Shown here in pieces: positions 1 through 7,690 of a DNA stretch of 11,653 nt. The translations under genes were made by a program, and so were the position numbers. Each line of letters begins with the position of its first letter. Within the stretch, counting starts at the first letter, position 1. This DNA comes from JBILVQ01 sp044370375 (GTDB taxonomy: Bacteria; Bacteroidota; Bacteroidia; UBA4408), in the NCBI GenBank assembly GCA_044370375.1, contig JBILVQ010000086.1:1-11653 (forward strand), read 5' to 3'. The notes beneath the pieces were generated by a model. The model did not search any database and had not been told where the DNA came from. It was given only the letters and a program-made list of their open reading frames with translations.

Positions 1-1
1 G

Positions 2-601
2 TGGGAAAAGAATTATCCGCCGGTTGAAATTGGTAATTTATGCCGCATCAGGGCTGCTTTTCATCCTTCCCAAAGTGGTTTTGAAATGGAATTGCTGATT
101 GATCCTAAAATGGCTTTTGGTACCGGACACCATGCTACCACTTCCCTCATGGTAGAAGAATTGTTTTCATTGAAACCCCTTCAGGGCCGGGTAGCCGATG
201 TAGGTTGCGGAACTTCTGTGTTGGCCATTGTAGCAGAAAAATTGGGTGCATCGCAAATTGATGCAGTAGATATTGAGCCACCTTCTGTTGAAAATTCTCT
301 GGTGAATGTGCAATTGAATGGATGTTCTAAAATAAATGTATCTTTAGGAAGTGTTGAACAGCTGCCGGGAAATGAATACCAAATGATTATTGCCAATATC
401 AACCGCAATGTTTTGTTAAGCCACCTCGAGGCTTATGCACGCCTGTTGCTCCCCGGCGGAAAGTTACTGCTGAGTGGTTTTTTCGTGCACGATAATCAGG
501 CGCTTATTGATAAAGCCGCCACCTTTCAACTTTCTTTGGCCGGTAGCCGCGAAAAAGATAATTGGTCTTGTTTAACTTTTGAAAAATTGGTCCATGCGTA
601 A
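2..601 (+). CDS. prmA: Ribosomal protein L11 methyltransferase PrmA, 5'-truncated by window edge
   Basis: Cytoplasmic SAM-dependent methyltransferase that methylates lysines and the N-terminus of ribosomal protein L11. The frame is open from base 2, so the gene starts outside the window; 199 C-terminal residues are visible (full Bacteroidota PrmA proteins are roughly 275-280). Counting from base 2, residues 37-47 read MAFGTGHHATT, the PrmA hallmark loop. Residues 66-76 (DVGCGTSVLAI) are the SAM-binding motif I, with Ser where many homologues have Gly. D90 is the acidic residue expected after strand 2. NINRN at 132-136 occupies the motif IV position. The PPGGKLLLSG-like strand near 150-159 ends the fold. 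The ATG at 86 is internal, because the conserved sequence before it (NYPP, IRAAFHP) is also coding. The 3' end overlaps the next gene by 8 bases, suggesting coupled translation. Identification is secure from the motifs. Confidence 0.95.
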   Translation, partial: WEKNYPPVEIGNLCRIRAAFHPSQSGFEMELLIDPKMAFGTGHHATTSLMVEELFSLKPLQGRVADVGCGTSVLAIVAEKLGASQIDAVDIEPPSVENSLVNVQLNGCSKINVSLGSVEQLPGNEYQMIIANINRNVLLSHLEAYARLLLPGGKLLLSGFFVHDNQALIDKAATFQLSLAGSREKDNWSCLTFEKLVHA

Positions 602-3600
602 TTTGTTTTTATTTTCCTTGTTATTTCTCAGTTTGCTGAGCCAGCTAACAAGAGCGCAGTCTAACCTCAAAACCTTTTCTGAAGATGAGGTTAAATTCCT
701 AGAAGAATTAGGAAGTCTTTTTGTTGAGGCCGATAAAAAGCCCGGACGCGATTTTATGGAGGAGTTTTCGCTTTATTATACCGAAGGTAAATTCAATAGC
801 GAGCAAAAAAAGTTTATTTACGCCACTTGTAATTTCATGCTCAAAAAGCGCATGAAGGCCTTTGGTGAATTCAAAAGTTTTTTGTCGTCCATGATGTCTT
901 TTACCACCAGCGGTCAGTCGCCAGAAAGCTACGCGGCCTGGAAAAGAACCATCGAAAAATTGCAAACCGGCAAAACCATGACCGGCTTTTCTTCTTTTAT
1001 CGCCATGAGCGAGAATCTCTTCGCTTCCAATACTATTTTTAAATCGGTAACCACACAATGGGTGGCTACCAACAATCAGTATAAATTTGATTACGACAGC
1101 TTGCCTAAATTGGTCTATGATAAAACAAATTTGCGTTGTTTCACCAAAGGCGATAGTGCCATTATTTACGATACACGTGGTGTTTATTATCCTACCAGCG
1201 GTCAATGGATAGGTTCGGGTGGAAAGGTGGACTGGAAAAGAGCGGGTATAGATCCTAACATGAGTTGGGCAGAATTAAAAAAATACAAAATTGCTTTAAA
1301 GTCGTCTCAATATGTAGCCGATTCCGTTACCTACTATAACAAGGCTTATTTTAGCGAGCCGCTGCAAGGGGTGCTCACGGACAAGGTTTTGGCCGACATG
1401 AATGATGATAAAGCCTCTTATCCTGAATTCAACTCATACAACAAGCGTTTTGTTATCAATAATATTTATCCGGAGGTGGATTATGACGGTGGTTTTTTGG
1501 TGAAAGGTGCCAAGGTGATTGGTTCCGGTAACTCTGAAGAGCCTGCCCGTTTGAAGTTTAAGCGCAATAAGAAAGTCTTTCTGGTGGCCAATTCCAAGAG
1601 TTTTGTTATCCGTGCCGACAAAATCGTGTCGGATAAAGCTTCGGTCACCATGTATTGGGAAAACGATTCCATCTATCATCCCGGACTCTTGCTGAAATTT
1701 ATTTACAAAGACAAAGAACTTTCTCTCATCCGCGATAACCAAGGGCTTGCGCGCAGTCCGTATTACGATAGCTATCACATGCTCGACATGTATTTTGAAG
1801 CTTTTTACTGGAAGATTGATGAGCCCACCATTGAGATGAAAATGATTCAGGGTAGCAGTGAGAGCAATGCAAGTTTTGAATCTTCTAATTTCTTTAAGGA
1901 CGCACGTTACCTGCGTTTGCAAGGCATGGATGATGTTAACCCTTTGGTTAGAATCCGCGATTTTGCCAACAAGGAAAAAGCCAATGAGTTCTCGGTGGAT
2001 AAATTGGCCCGTGGTATTGGTATTCCGCACGACCAACTTCGACCCTTTTTGGTTGGCCTTACCACCCAGGGTTTCGTAATGTATAACTCAGAAAAAGACA
2101 TGGTCACGGTGAAAGACCGTTTGTTCGATTATATTAAATACAAAGGCGGAAAGAAAGATTATGATGTAATGGAGTTTAACTCTACTCAAGGCCGGAACGC
2201 TACCAATGCCCAGTTAAATTTGTTGAATTTCGATTTGAAAATTTTTGGGGTTGACCGTATCTTTTTAAGTGATTCGCAGTCGGTAAATATTATCCCCAAA
2301 GACCAGATTGTAACCGTAAAGAAGAACCGCGACTTTAATTTTGCCGGGGTGGTGAATGCCGGTAGGTTTCAGTTTTTTGGAAAAGAGTTTTCTTTTGAAT
2401 ATGATAAGTTTAAAATTAATCTCACCAACGTTGACTCCCTCCGAATCCGCATTCAATCCAATGAAAGAGATAAAGATGGTAACATCGTAATGACCTGGGT
2501 AAAGACCGTAATTGAAAATATCAATGGTGATTTGCTCATTGATAATTTTAACAATAAGTCGGGCAGGGTCAATTATCCGCAGTATCCGATTTTTAATTCC
2601 AAAAAGGACTCCTATGCCTATTGGGATAAGGGCTCCATCTTTGGAGGGGTTTATTCGCGCGATAAAGTTTTCTTCCACCTCAATCCGTTTACGATTGATA
2701 GTTTGGATAACTTCACCAACGATGCCTTGGCCTTTACAGGCGATTTTCAATCAGGAGGGATTTTTCCCGACTTTGCAGAAACGCTTCGCCTGCAAGAGGA
2801 TAATTCCTTAGGATTCAAAACCTTTACGCCTGTGGATGGCTATCCCATGTATGGCAACAAAGGAAAATATGTGGCCGAAATTAAGTTGAGTAACCAGGGT
2901 TTGCGTGGTGATGGAACGCTTGAATATGTTACCTCTACAACGGTTTCAAAAGATTTTATTTTCTTCCCCGATTCCACCAATACCCGCTGTGAAACCTTTA
3001 CAAACAAGAACCAAGGCGGCAGTCTTCAGTTCCCAAAAGCCATTGCCGACAGTGCCTTTGTTCATTGGAGACCCTATCGCGATTACATGATTACCACCAA
3101 CAAACCGAATCATCCTTTCGAAATGTATGACGGGCTTGCCAAGCATCGCGGATATACCACGCTTGAACCTACCGGACTGAGAGGAAACGGAGTGGTTAGT
3201 TTTTACAAAGCCGATTTGGAATCTAAAAATATCAAGTTCAGTGAACGAACCTTTGATGCCGATACTTCCGACATAAAAATTCAATCGGCTTCGGCCAATG
3301 ATATTGGTATTGCAACGGTTAACTTTAAGTCACACATCGACTTCGACACCAAGGTAGGAGAGTTCAAATCGAATGGTGGTGGTGCCTATGTGAAATTCCC
3401 GGTAAACCAGTATCTCTGTTATATGGATCAATTCAAATGGTTCATGGAAAAAGACAATCTTGAATTATCATCCGATACCAAATCTGCACAGGCAAAGGCC
3501 GGCCAGCAAAGCGCACAATCAGAAGACCTGGATTTAACGGGTGCTGAGTTTATCTCTATTCATCCCGATCAAGATTCCCTTCGTTTTCTTTCTCCCCGTG

Positions 3601-5066
3601 CCCGTTACGACATCAGAAACAGCATCATCTATTGCCATGAGGTGCGTTATATCAATGTTGCGGATGCACGTATTTTCCCCGATAGTGGTAATGTAACCAT
3701 TCAGAAAAAAGCCAGAATTGAAACATTGCAGAACTCCGGTATTTTGGCCAATACCGTTACCAAGTATCACCGTTTGTACAATGCAAAAGTGGATATCTAT
3801 GGCAAGAAAAGTTATGCCGGTGATGCCGATTACAACTACGTAGATGAAAACGGTGAAGAACAAAAGGTTCATTTCACCAAGGTAGCAACAGATGCAACCA
3901 ACCAGACCATCGGGGAAGGTGATATTGCTGAGACCAGCGGCTTTAAGCTTAGTCCTAATTTCGATTACAAAGGAACCATCAACTTAACAGCCTCCAATCA
4001 GAACCTTACCTTTAAGGGTAGTTTCCGGATTATTCATAATTGCGATTTGTTGGCCCGCCGATGGGTAGATTTCAGCGGAGATGTTAATCCTAAGGAAGTG
4101 TATATTCCGCTGGGCGATTCAACCGTAGATGTAAGCACCAAAAAACGCTTTACCAACGGTTTGTTATTGGCCAACGATTCGGTGCACGTTTACTCTGCTT
4201 TCGTTTCTCCGCGCAGAGGAACGGGTGATAATGATTTGATCAGTGTGGGTGGTTTTATTTATTACGATAAAAGCAGTTCTGAGTATAGAATTTCCAACAA
4301 GGAAAAAATCAAGGAGTTAACTGTTCCCGGCAATTACATCAGTCTGAATGCCAGTGGCTGCCAAGTGTATGCCGAAGGTGCTTTCAAGATGTACAACAAC
4401 CTGGGTCAGATCAAGCTCAAATCCTTTGGTAGCGCCAACCACAATCTGGTCAACGATACCTTGAAGTTTAATTTGGTCATGGCCCTCGATTTCTTCTTTG
4501 AGAACAGTGCCATCAAGTTGATTTCAGAGAAAATGGATGCTTCCACCTCTTTGTTGCCCGTTCCTTTTTCGCGACCGATTTATGATCGTTCTTTGGTGGA
4601 AATGCTTGGTAAAAAAGAAGCAGATAAATTGATTGCACAGGTGAATTTATATGGTGCTTTCAAAAGAATTCCGGATGAATTGGAGCATACACTATTCCTT
4701 AGTGATGTAACCATGAAATGGAATCAGGCTACCAAATCATTTGTTTCTGTCGGACCCATTGGTGTTGGTATCATTCTCAAGAATCAGCACAATAAATACT
4801 TGAAAGGAAAAATTGAAATTGTGCAGAAGAAAAGCGGTGATTTCCTGAACATTTATCTTGAGGATGACAACAGCAATTGGTGGTTCTTCAGTTATTCTAC
4901 AGGAACCATGGCGGCTATTTCCAGCGATGAAAAATTCAATACCATCATCAAGGAGTTGAAACCTGAAAAACGCAAAATGGATAAAGAGAAAGGCGATGCG
5001 CCCTACCAGTTCATTTTGGGTACTGCCAATAAAAAATCCGCATTTTTGCGTAAATTTGAAAACTAA
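594..5066 (+). CDS. Giant exported beta-rich protein of unknown function (1490 aa)
   Basis: No function recognised. I chose ATG 594 over the in-frame TTG at 579 because it gives a clean signal peptide (residues 1-21, MRNLFLF...LTRA, cleavage before QSNL), so the mature protein lies in the periplasm or at the outer membrane. Residues about 27-125 look helical. The remainder is mainly short alternating strands with few charged clusters, reminiscent of stacked LptA/OstA-type or beta-helix repeats; this is inference from pattern only. Residues 466-514 read like a winged helix. Two units with GLRGDG (769-774) and GLRGNG (861-866) repeat with a 92-residue period. A Gln/Ala/Ser-rich linker lies at about 964-981. 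The C-terminus (about 1370-1490) looks like a compact domain with NSNWWFF and a Lys-rich tail, not a recognisable type IX secretion sorting domain. I recall similar large unannotated proteins in Bacteroidota. It overlaps prmA by 8 bases and precedes a lipoprotein gene by 24 bases. Confidence 0.9.
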   Translation: MRNLFLFSLLFLSLLSQLTRAQSNLKTFSEDEVKFLEELGSLFVEADKKPGRDFMEEFSLYYTEGKFNSEQKKFIYATCNFMLKKRMKAFGEFKSFLSSMMSFTTSGQSPESYAAWKRTIEKLQTGKTMTGFSSFIAMSENLFASNTIFKSVTTQWVATNNQYKFDYDSLPKLVYDKTNLRCFTKGDSAIIYDTRGVYYPTSGQWIGSGGKVDWKRAGIDPNMSWAELKKYKIALKSSQYVADSVTYYNKAYFSEPLQGVLTDKVLADMNDDKASYPEFNSYNKRFVINNIYPEVDYDGGFLVKGAKVIGSGNSEEPARLKFKRNKKVFLVANSKSFVIRADKIVSDKASVTMYWENDSIYHPGLLLKFIYKDKELSLIRDNQGLARSPYYDSYHMLDMYFEAFYWKIDEPTIEMKMIQGSSESNASFESSNFFKDARYLRLQGMDDVNPLVRIRDFANKEKANEFSVDKLARGIGIPHDQLRPFLVGLTTQGFVMYNSEKDMVTVKDRLFDYIKYKGGKKDYDVMEFNSTQGRNATNAQLNLLNFDLKIFGVDRIFLSDSQSVNIIPKDQIVTVKKNRDFNFAGVVNAGRFQFFGKEFSFEYDKFKINLTNVDSLRIRIQSNERDKDGNIVMTWVKTVIENINGDLLIDNFNNKSGRVNYPQYPIFNSKKDSYAYWDKGSIFGGVYSRDKVFFHLNPFTIDSLDNFTNDALAFTGDFQSGGIFPDFAETLRLQEDNSLGFKTFTPVDGYPMYGNKGKYVAEIKLSNQGLRGDGTLEYVTSTTVSKDFIFFPDSTNTRCETFTNKNQGGSLQFPKAIADSAFVHWRPYRDYMITTNKPNHPFEMYDGLAKHRGYTTLEPTGLRGNGVVSFYKADLESKNIKFSERTFDADTSDIKIQSASANDIGIATVNFKSHIDFDTKVGEFKSNGGGAYVKFPVNQYLCYMDQFKWFMEKDNLELSSDTKSAQAKAGQQSAQSEDLDLTGAEFISIHPDQDSLRFLSPRARYDIRNSIIYCHEVRYINVADARIFPDSGNVTIQKKARIETLQNSGILANTVTKYHRLYNAKVDIYGKKSYAGDADYNYVDENGEEQKVHFTKVATDATNQTIGEGDIAETSGFKLSPNFDYKGTINLTASNQNLTFKGSFRIIHNCDLLARRWVDFSGDVNPKEVYIPLGDSTVDVSTKKRFTNGLLLANDSVHVYSAFVSPRRGTGDNDLISVGGFIYYDKSSSEYRISNKEKIKELTVPGNYISLNASGCQVYAEGAFKMYNNLGQIKLKSFGSANHNLVNDTLKFNLVMALDFFFENSAIKLISEKMDASTSLLPVPFSRPIYDRSLVEMLGKKEADKLIAQVNLYGAFKRIPDELEHTLFLSDVTMKWNQATKSFVSVGPIGVGIILKNQHNKYLKGKIEIVQKKSGDFLNIYLEDDNSNWWFFSYSTGTMAAISSDEKFNTIIKELKPEKRKMDKEKGDAPYQFILGTANKKSAFLRKFEN
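2847..2978 (+). repeat. First copy of the 92-residue-period protein repeat
   Basis: This encodes residues 752-795 of the giant exported protein. Its counterpart lies exactly 276 bases downstream. The match is at protein level: MY at the start of the unit, a Lys five residues further on, then L-x3-GLRGDG, then SK and F in register with the second copy. Nucleotide identity is low, so this is an old internal duplication or a structural repeat, not a recent one. Confidence 0.55.
3123..3254 (+). repeat. Second copy of the 92-residue-period protein repeat
   Basis: This encodes residues 844-887 of the giant exported protein. Aligned without gaps to the copy at 2847-2978, it shares MY, one Lys, Leu, the GLRGxG core, SK and a Phe. 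The core is followed in both copies by alternating hydrophobic residues expected of beta strands. Confidence 0.55.
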
Positions 5067-5090
5067 GTCAAACCGGTTACTTTTTGAACC

Positions 5091-5492
5091 ATGAAAAACA
5101 CCCCTTCTGCAATCATCGCTTTGTCGCTTTTTAGCTTATTGATGAGTTCTTGTTATTACGACAATATCGAAGAATTGTATGTAAAGAATCCTGCTGATAC
5201 AGCTTCGGCCTGCGACACCACCGCGGTGATGTCTTATGCCACCAACATACAACCCATCCTTTCATCCAACTGTGGTACCAACAACAATTCTTGTCACGGA
5301 AGTCTTTCTACCATCTTGAACCTGAGTGATTATGCGGGCGTGAAGACCACCGCTGATGCCGGAAAATTGGTAGGTGTGATTACCTGGGCCAGTGGATTTT
5401 CTCAAATGCCCAAAGGCAGCACCAGCAAAATTGATGCGTGCTCCATTGGAAAAATTAAAAAATGGGTGAAGGCAGGCGCGCCTAATAACTAA
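5091..5492 (+). CDS. Cytochrome c-like lipoprotein with CX6CH motif
   Basis: A 133-residue envelope lipoprotein. A hydrophobic signal peptide ends in LMSSC, with lipid attachment expected on C21, followed by YYDNIEELY, a start I recall from Bacteroidota haem lipoproteins. The body resembles the small c-type cytochrome domain found in such proteins: NIQPILSSNC leads into C61-x6-C68-H69, then MPKG with M106 as candidate distal haem ligand, and a C-terminal helix ending in KKWVKAGAPNN, typical of these domains. The usual haem site is CXXCH; here six residues separate the cysteines, so covalent haem attachment is uncertain. C41 and C117 are extra cysteines that might form a disulphide. It lies 24 bases after the giant protein gene and is probably co-transcribed with it. 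A role in electron transfer is inference; a haem-free structural lipoprotein is the alternative. Confidence 0.8.
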   Translation: MKNTPSAIIALSLFSLLMSSCYYDNIEELYVKNPADTASACDTTAVMSYATNIQPILSSNCGTNNNSCHGSLSTILNLSDYAGVKTTADAGKLVGVITWASGFSQMPKGSTSKIDACSIGKIKKWVKAGAPNN

Positions 5493-6223
5493 TCAAGAGG
5501 ATAAAAAGCCAGTTCAGGATAAGGAACTTCTTTATCGAATGCTTCGGGGCCCATGGTCAGCGACTTTTGTTGAAAGTCTTTGGCAATGGGCCTTGCCCTT
5601 AAGTGCAGGTCCTGTAAATGAAGGATTTGATTTTGTGTGAATGCTTCATCAAAACTTGCGCTGAGCCAATGGCTTTCTTCTTCTGGAGCCAATACCAGCG
5701 GCATTCTTTTTTTGGTATTGTGAATTTGTTCCATTAAATGATTGGCGGGTGCTGTAACCACAGCAAACGAATTCACCAGCGTCCCGGTATCTGTATCGAG
5801 CCATTCATCATAAATACCGGCCATGGAAAAAATGGGCGTTGCGCTTTCTATCCTGTAAGGATATTTTTTCTTTTGTATTTCGCGCCATTCATAAAAACCC
5901 GAGCAGGGGATGAGGCATCGTTGCGAGGGAACGGTATGACGGAAAGCCGGCTTTTCACGGAGGGTTTCAAGCTTTGCATTGAGCGTCATCACCCTTATTT
6001 TTTCAGCCTCGGCCGGACTTTTGGTCCATCGAGGAATCAATCCCCATTGCATCCATTTTACCTTCAATACGGGTTCAAGGATGAGCACCGGCAGTAGGGG
6101 AAAAGAAAAGCCATTGGCATAAGGGACCGGCAAGGTACTGCCGTTGGGTATTTCTTCTGCCGCAAGTCGATATCGTTCGGCCAATTGAAAATGATTGAAA
6201 GAAAAAGAAGCATGGTAACACAT
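5489..6223 (-). CDS. SRAP-domain protein (YedK/HMCES type abasic-site crosslinker)
   Basis: A 244-residue cytoplasmic protein of the SRAP family, whose characterised members bind abasic sites in single-stranded DNA and form a thiazolidine crosslink through the N-terminal cysteine exposed after Met removal. The start at 6223 is fixed by MCYH, which puts that cysteine at position 2. The other active-site residues are visible: N82 in TLNAKLET, E112 in GFYEW, and H168 in MEQIHN followed by KKRMPLVL. WGLIPRW (about 60-66) and RCLIPCSGFYEW are family signatures. The usual NAR of the Asn motif reads NAK here, and the residue after it is Leu. Length is close to the family norm. The gene is convergent with the lipoprotein gene, and the two stop codons overlap by 4 bases. 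It is monocistronic as far as can be seen. Family assignment is firm; a role in SOS-linked repair is inferred from the family. Confidence 0.93.
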   Translation of the reverse strand: MCYHASFSFNHFQLAERYRLAAEEIPNGSTLPVPYANGFSFPLLPVLILEPVLKVKWMQWGLIPRWTKSPAEAEKIRVMTLNAKLETLREKPAFRHTVPSQRCLIPCSGFYEWREIQKKKYPYRIESATPIFSMAGIYDEWLDTDTGTLVNSFAVVTAPANHLMEQIHNTKKRMPLVLAPEEESHWLSASFDEAFTQNQILHLQDLHLRARPIAKDFQQKSLTMGPEAFDKEVPYPELAFYPLD

Positions 6224-6471
6224 GACTTGAAGCGTAGGGCGATGGGTGATGCGGTAAAGTTATATTTTCGGCCGCAATTGGGTATCATGGATGTTAAGGT
6301 CATTTCCTAAGCTACCTTAAAAGCTACAATTCTTTCATCATCCCCACCATTCCCCTGCATGGCTTGCTTTCGTTTAAACAAGGCATTGGGCACACTTATT
6401 TGGTCAATTTTATGCTTCAATAACCTGTAAATCGGGATTTTTCGCTTATTTTGCCGGCTAAAATAACTGCC
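6224..6471. promoter_or_regulatory. Divergent intergenic region with weak promoter candidates
   Basis: This 248-base gap separates the minus-strand SRAP gene from the plus-strand glycosyltransferase gene, so it should hold both promoters. On the minus strand TAACTTTA (6262-6255) is one base off the TAnnTTTG -7 consensus and lies 31 bases before the SRAP start. On the plus strand TTATTTTG (6446-6453) keeps the TTTG half of the consensus and lies 18 bases before the proposed TTG start at 6472. Neither has a clear -33 TTTG at the right spacing. A short minus-strand open frame (6307-6420, or to 6504) crosses the region; I see no family match for it. Confidence 0.3.
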
Positions 6472-7686
6472 TTGCGGATTCTTTATTTTTCTCCTCATCC
6501 CCATCTTAATTTATCTGCTCAGTCGGGTCCCGGCACCCACATGCGTGAAATGATTGCTGCTTTTAGGAGAATGGGGCATGTAGTTGAAACCTGCATTGCA
6601 GGCGGTGAACAGGAAGCAGAGGCAAAGGCCTTGGTGCAATCCGGACAAAATCCGGTGAAAGTGCTTATCAAAAAAGCGGTTCCAAATCTTTTGTGGGAAA
6701 CCTTAAAAGACAGGGCATTGCTACAGACCGATGAACAGAACTACCGCAAGTTATTGGCACATTGCAAAAAATTTCAGCCTGATTTAATTTACGAACGCGG
6801 TTATTATTTGATGGAATCGGGCATCAAAGTAGCCAAGGAATTAAACATCACCCATTTCATGGAATTCAATGCACCTTATGTGCATGAACGCCAAGAATTG
6901 TCGGGTTCTTCGCTCATGAAAGCCCGTGCTTATGCTGCAGAAAAACGCCAAGTAAGCGCAACCAATGCGCTGGTATTGGTCTCTACTCCTTTGCAAAAGT
7001 ATTTTGATACCGTAGTAAAAGGCGCTGCAGAAAAATCTATCATCACCCCCAATGCCATCGACCCGCAAAAAATTGTTACCGATGAAAAAGTATGTCGCAA
7101 AATTAGCGATGACCTCGGACTAAGTGGTAAAACCGTGGTGGGCTTTGTAGGTTCCATCTTCCCCTATCACGGTGTAGATAAATTAATTCAGTCCTTTGCC
7201 GATACACTTTCATCCCTAAAACAAAAGAATGCATTCTTATTGATTGTAGGTGGAGGTGCTATTTTAGAGGAATTAAAGGTAAAAGCATCGTTGTTAGGAC
7301 TTGAAGGAAAAATTCATTTTACCGGAAGTGTGCCTTATCAAATGGTGATGAATTACATTCAATGCATGGACATTACGGTGTTGGCCAGCACCAATTATTA
7401 TATGTCGCCCATTAAAATTTTTGAATATGGGGCTTTGGGCAAAGCCATTATAGCGCCCGACCAGCCTGCGGTGCGCGATGTATTGAGCGAAGGAGAAACA
7501 GGTTTGTTACTGAAAGACAAGGCCCATGATTTGTCCATCGCCATACAAACTTTAATAGAGAATGAAACGCTGAGAAAGAAGCTGGGCGAAGGCTTTCAGC
7601 GAAAGGTATATGCAGAACATACCTGGGATTTCATGGCCCTGAAAGTAATCAGTGCCTGGGAAAAAATGAATAAGAAAAAAAATTAA
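6472..7686 (+). CDS. GT4-type glycosyltransferase (GT-B fold)
   Basis: A 404-residue cytoplasmic or membrane-associated glycosyltransferase that transfers sugar from a nucleotide donor. The N-terminal Rossmann strand RILYFSPHP is followed by SGPGTHMREM (18-27), the acceptor-side loop. The C-terminal donor domain shows TPNAID (192-197), FVGSIFPYHGVD (225-236), the LLIVGGG strand (256-262), FTGSVPY (283-289) and SPIKIFEYGALGKAIIAPD (312-330). E318 is the second Glu of the GT4 E-x7-E motif; the first is replaced by Tyr, as is common in the SPxKxFEY variant. I chose TTG 6472, giving MRILYF, because the frame has no upstream ATG and homologues start this way; TTG 6451 would add seven residues. The next gene, a UDP-GlcNAc 2-epimerase, follows after 4 bases, which suggests a role in surface glycan or exopolysaccharide synthesis. 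Donor and acceptor cannot be told from the sequence. Confidence 0.9.
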   Translation: MRILYFSPHPHLNLSAQSGPGTHMREMIAAFRRMGHVVETCIAGGEQEAEAKALVQSGQNPVKVLIKKAVPNLLWETLKDRALLQTDEQNYRKLLAHCKKFQPDLIYERGYYLMESGIKVAKELNITHFMEFNAPYVHERQELSGSSLMKARAYAAEKRQVSATNALVLVSTPLQKYFDTVVKGAAEKSIITPNAIDPQKIVTDEKVCRKISDDLGLSGKTVVGFVGSIFPYHGVDKLIQSFADTLSSLKQKNAFLLIVGGGAILEELKVKASLLGLEGKIHFTGSVPYQMVMNYIQCMDITVLASTNYYMSPIKIFEYGALGKAIIAPDQPAVRDVLSEGETGLLLKDKAHDLSIAIQTLIENETLRKKLGEGFQRKVYAEHTWDFMALKVISAWEKMNKKKN

Positions 7687-7690
7687 AAGC

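Noticed and set aside
66..76. Loss of function of PrmA from Ser in the motif GCGTS
   Set aside because: The numbers here are residues of the visible PrmA part (bases 197-229). Ser at this site is tolerated and, as I recall, common in Bacteroidota PrmA; all other motifs are intact.
579..593. TTG at 579 as start of the giant protein
   Set aside because: It adds MKNWS before a signal peptide that starts cleanly at ATG 594, and a TTG start deep in prmA is less likely.
708..1205. 165-residue minus-strand open frame
   Set aside because: Antisense to the helical N-terminal region of the giant protein; no recognisable motif.
1434..2036. 200-residue minus-strand open frame inside the giant protein gene
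   Set aside because: It lies opposite a gene with a clear signal peptide and coherent protein sequence, and its translation shows no domain pattern; it is a shadow frame.
5067..5090. Possible hairpin TCAAA/TTTGA and AACCGGTT between the giant protein and lipoprotein genes
   Set aside because: Only five base pairs with a ten-base loop and no downstream T tract; too weak for a terminator or a regulatory element.
6309..6327. Direct repeat of AAGCTAC (6309-6315 and 6321-6327)
   Set aside because: Seven bases in a single pair is within chance, with no further copies or link to a feature.
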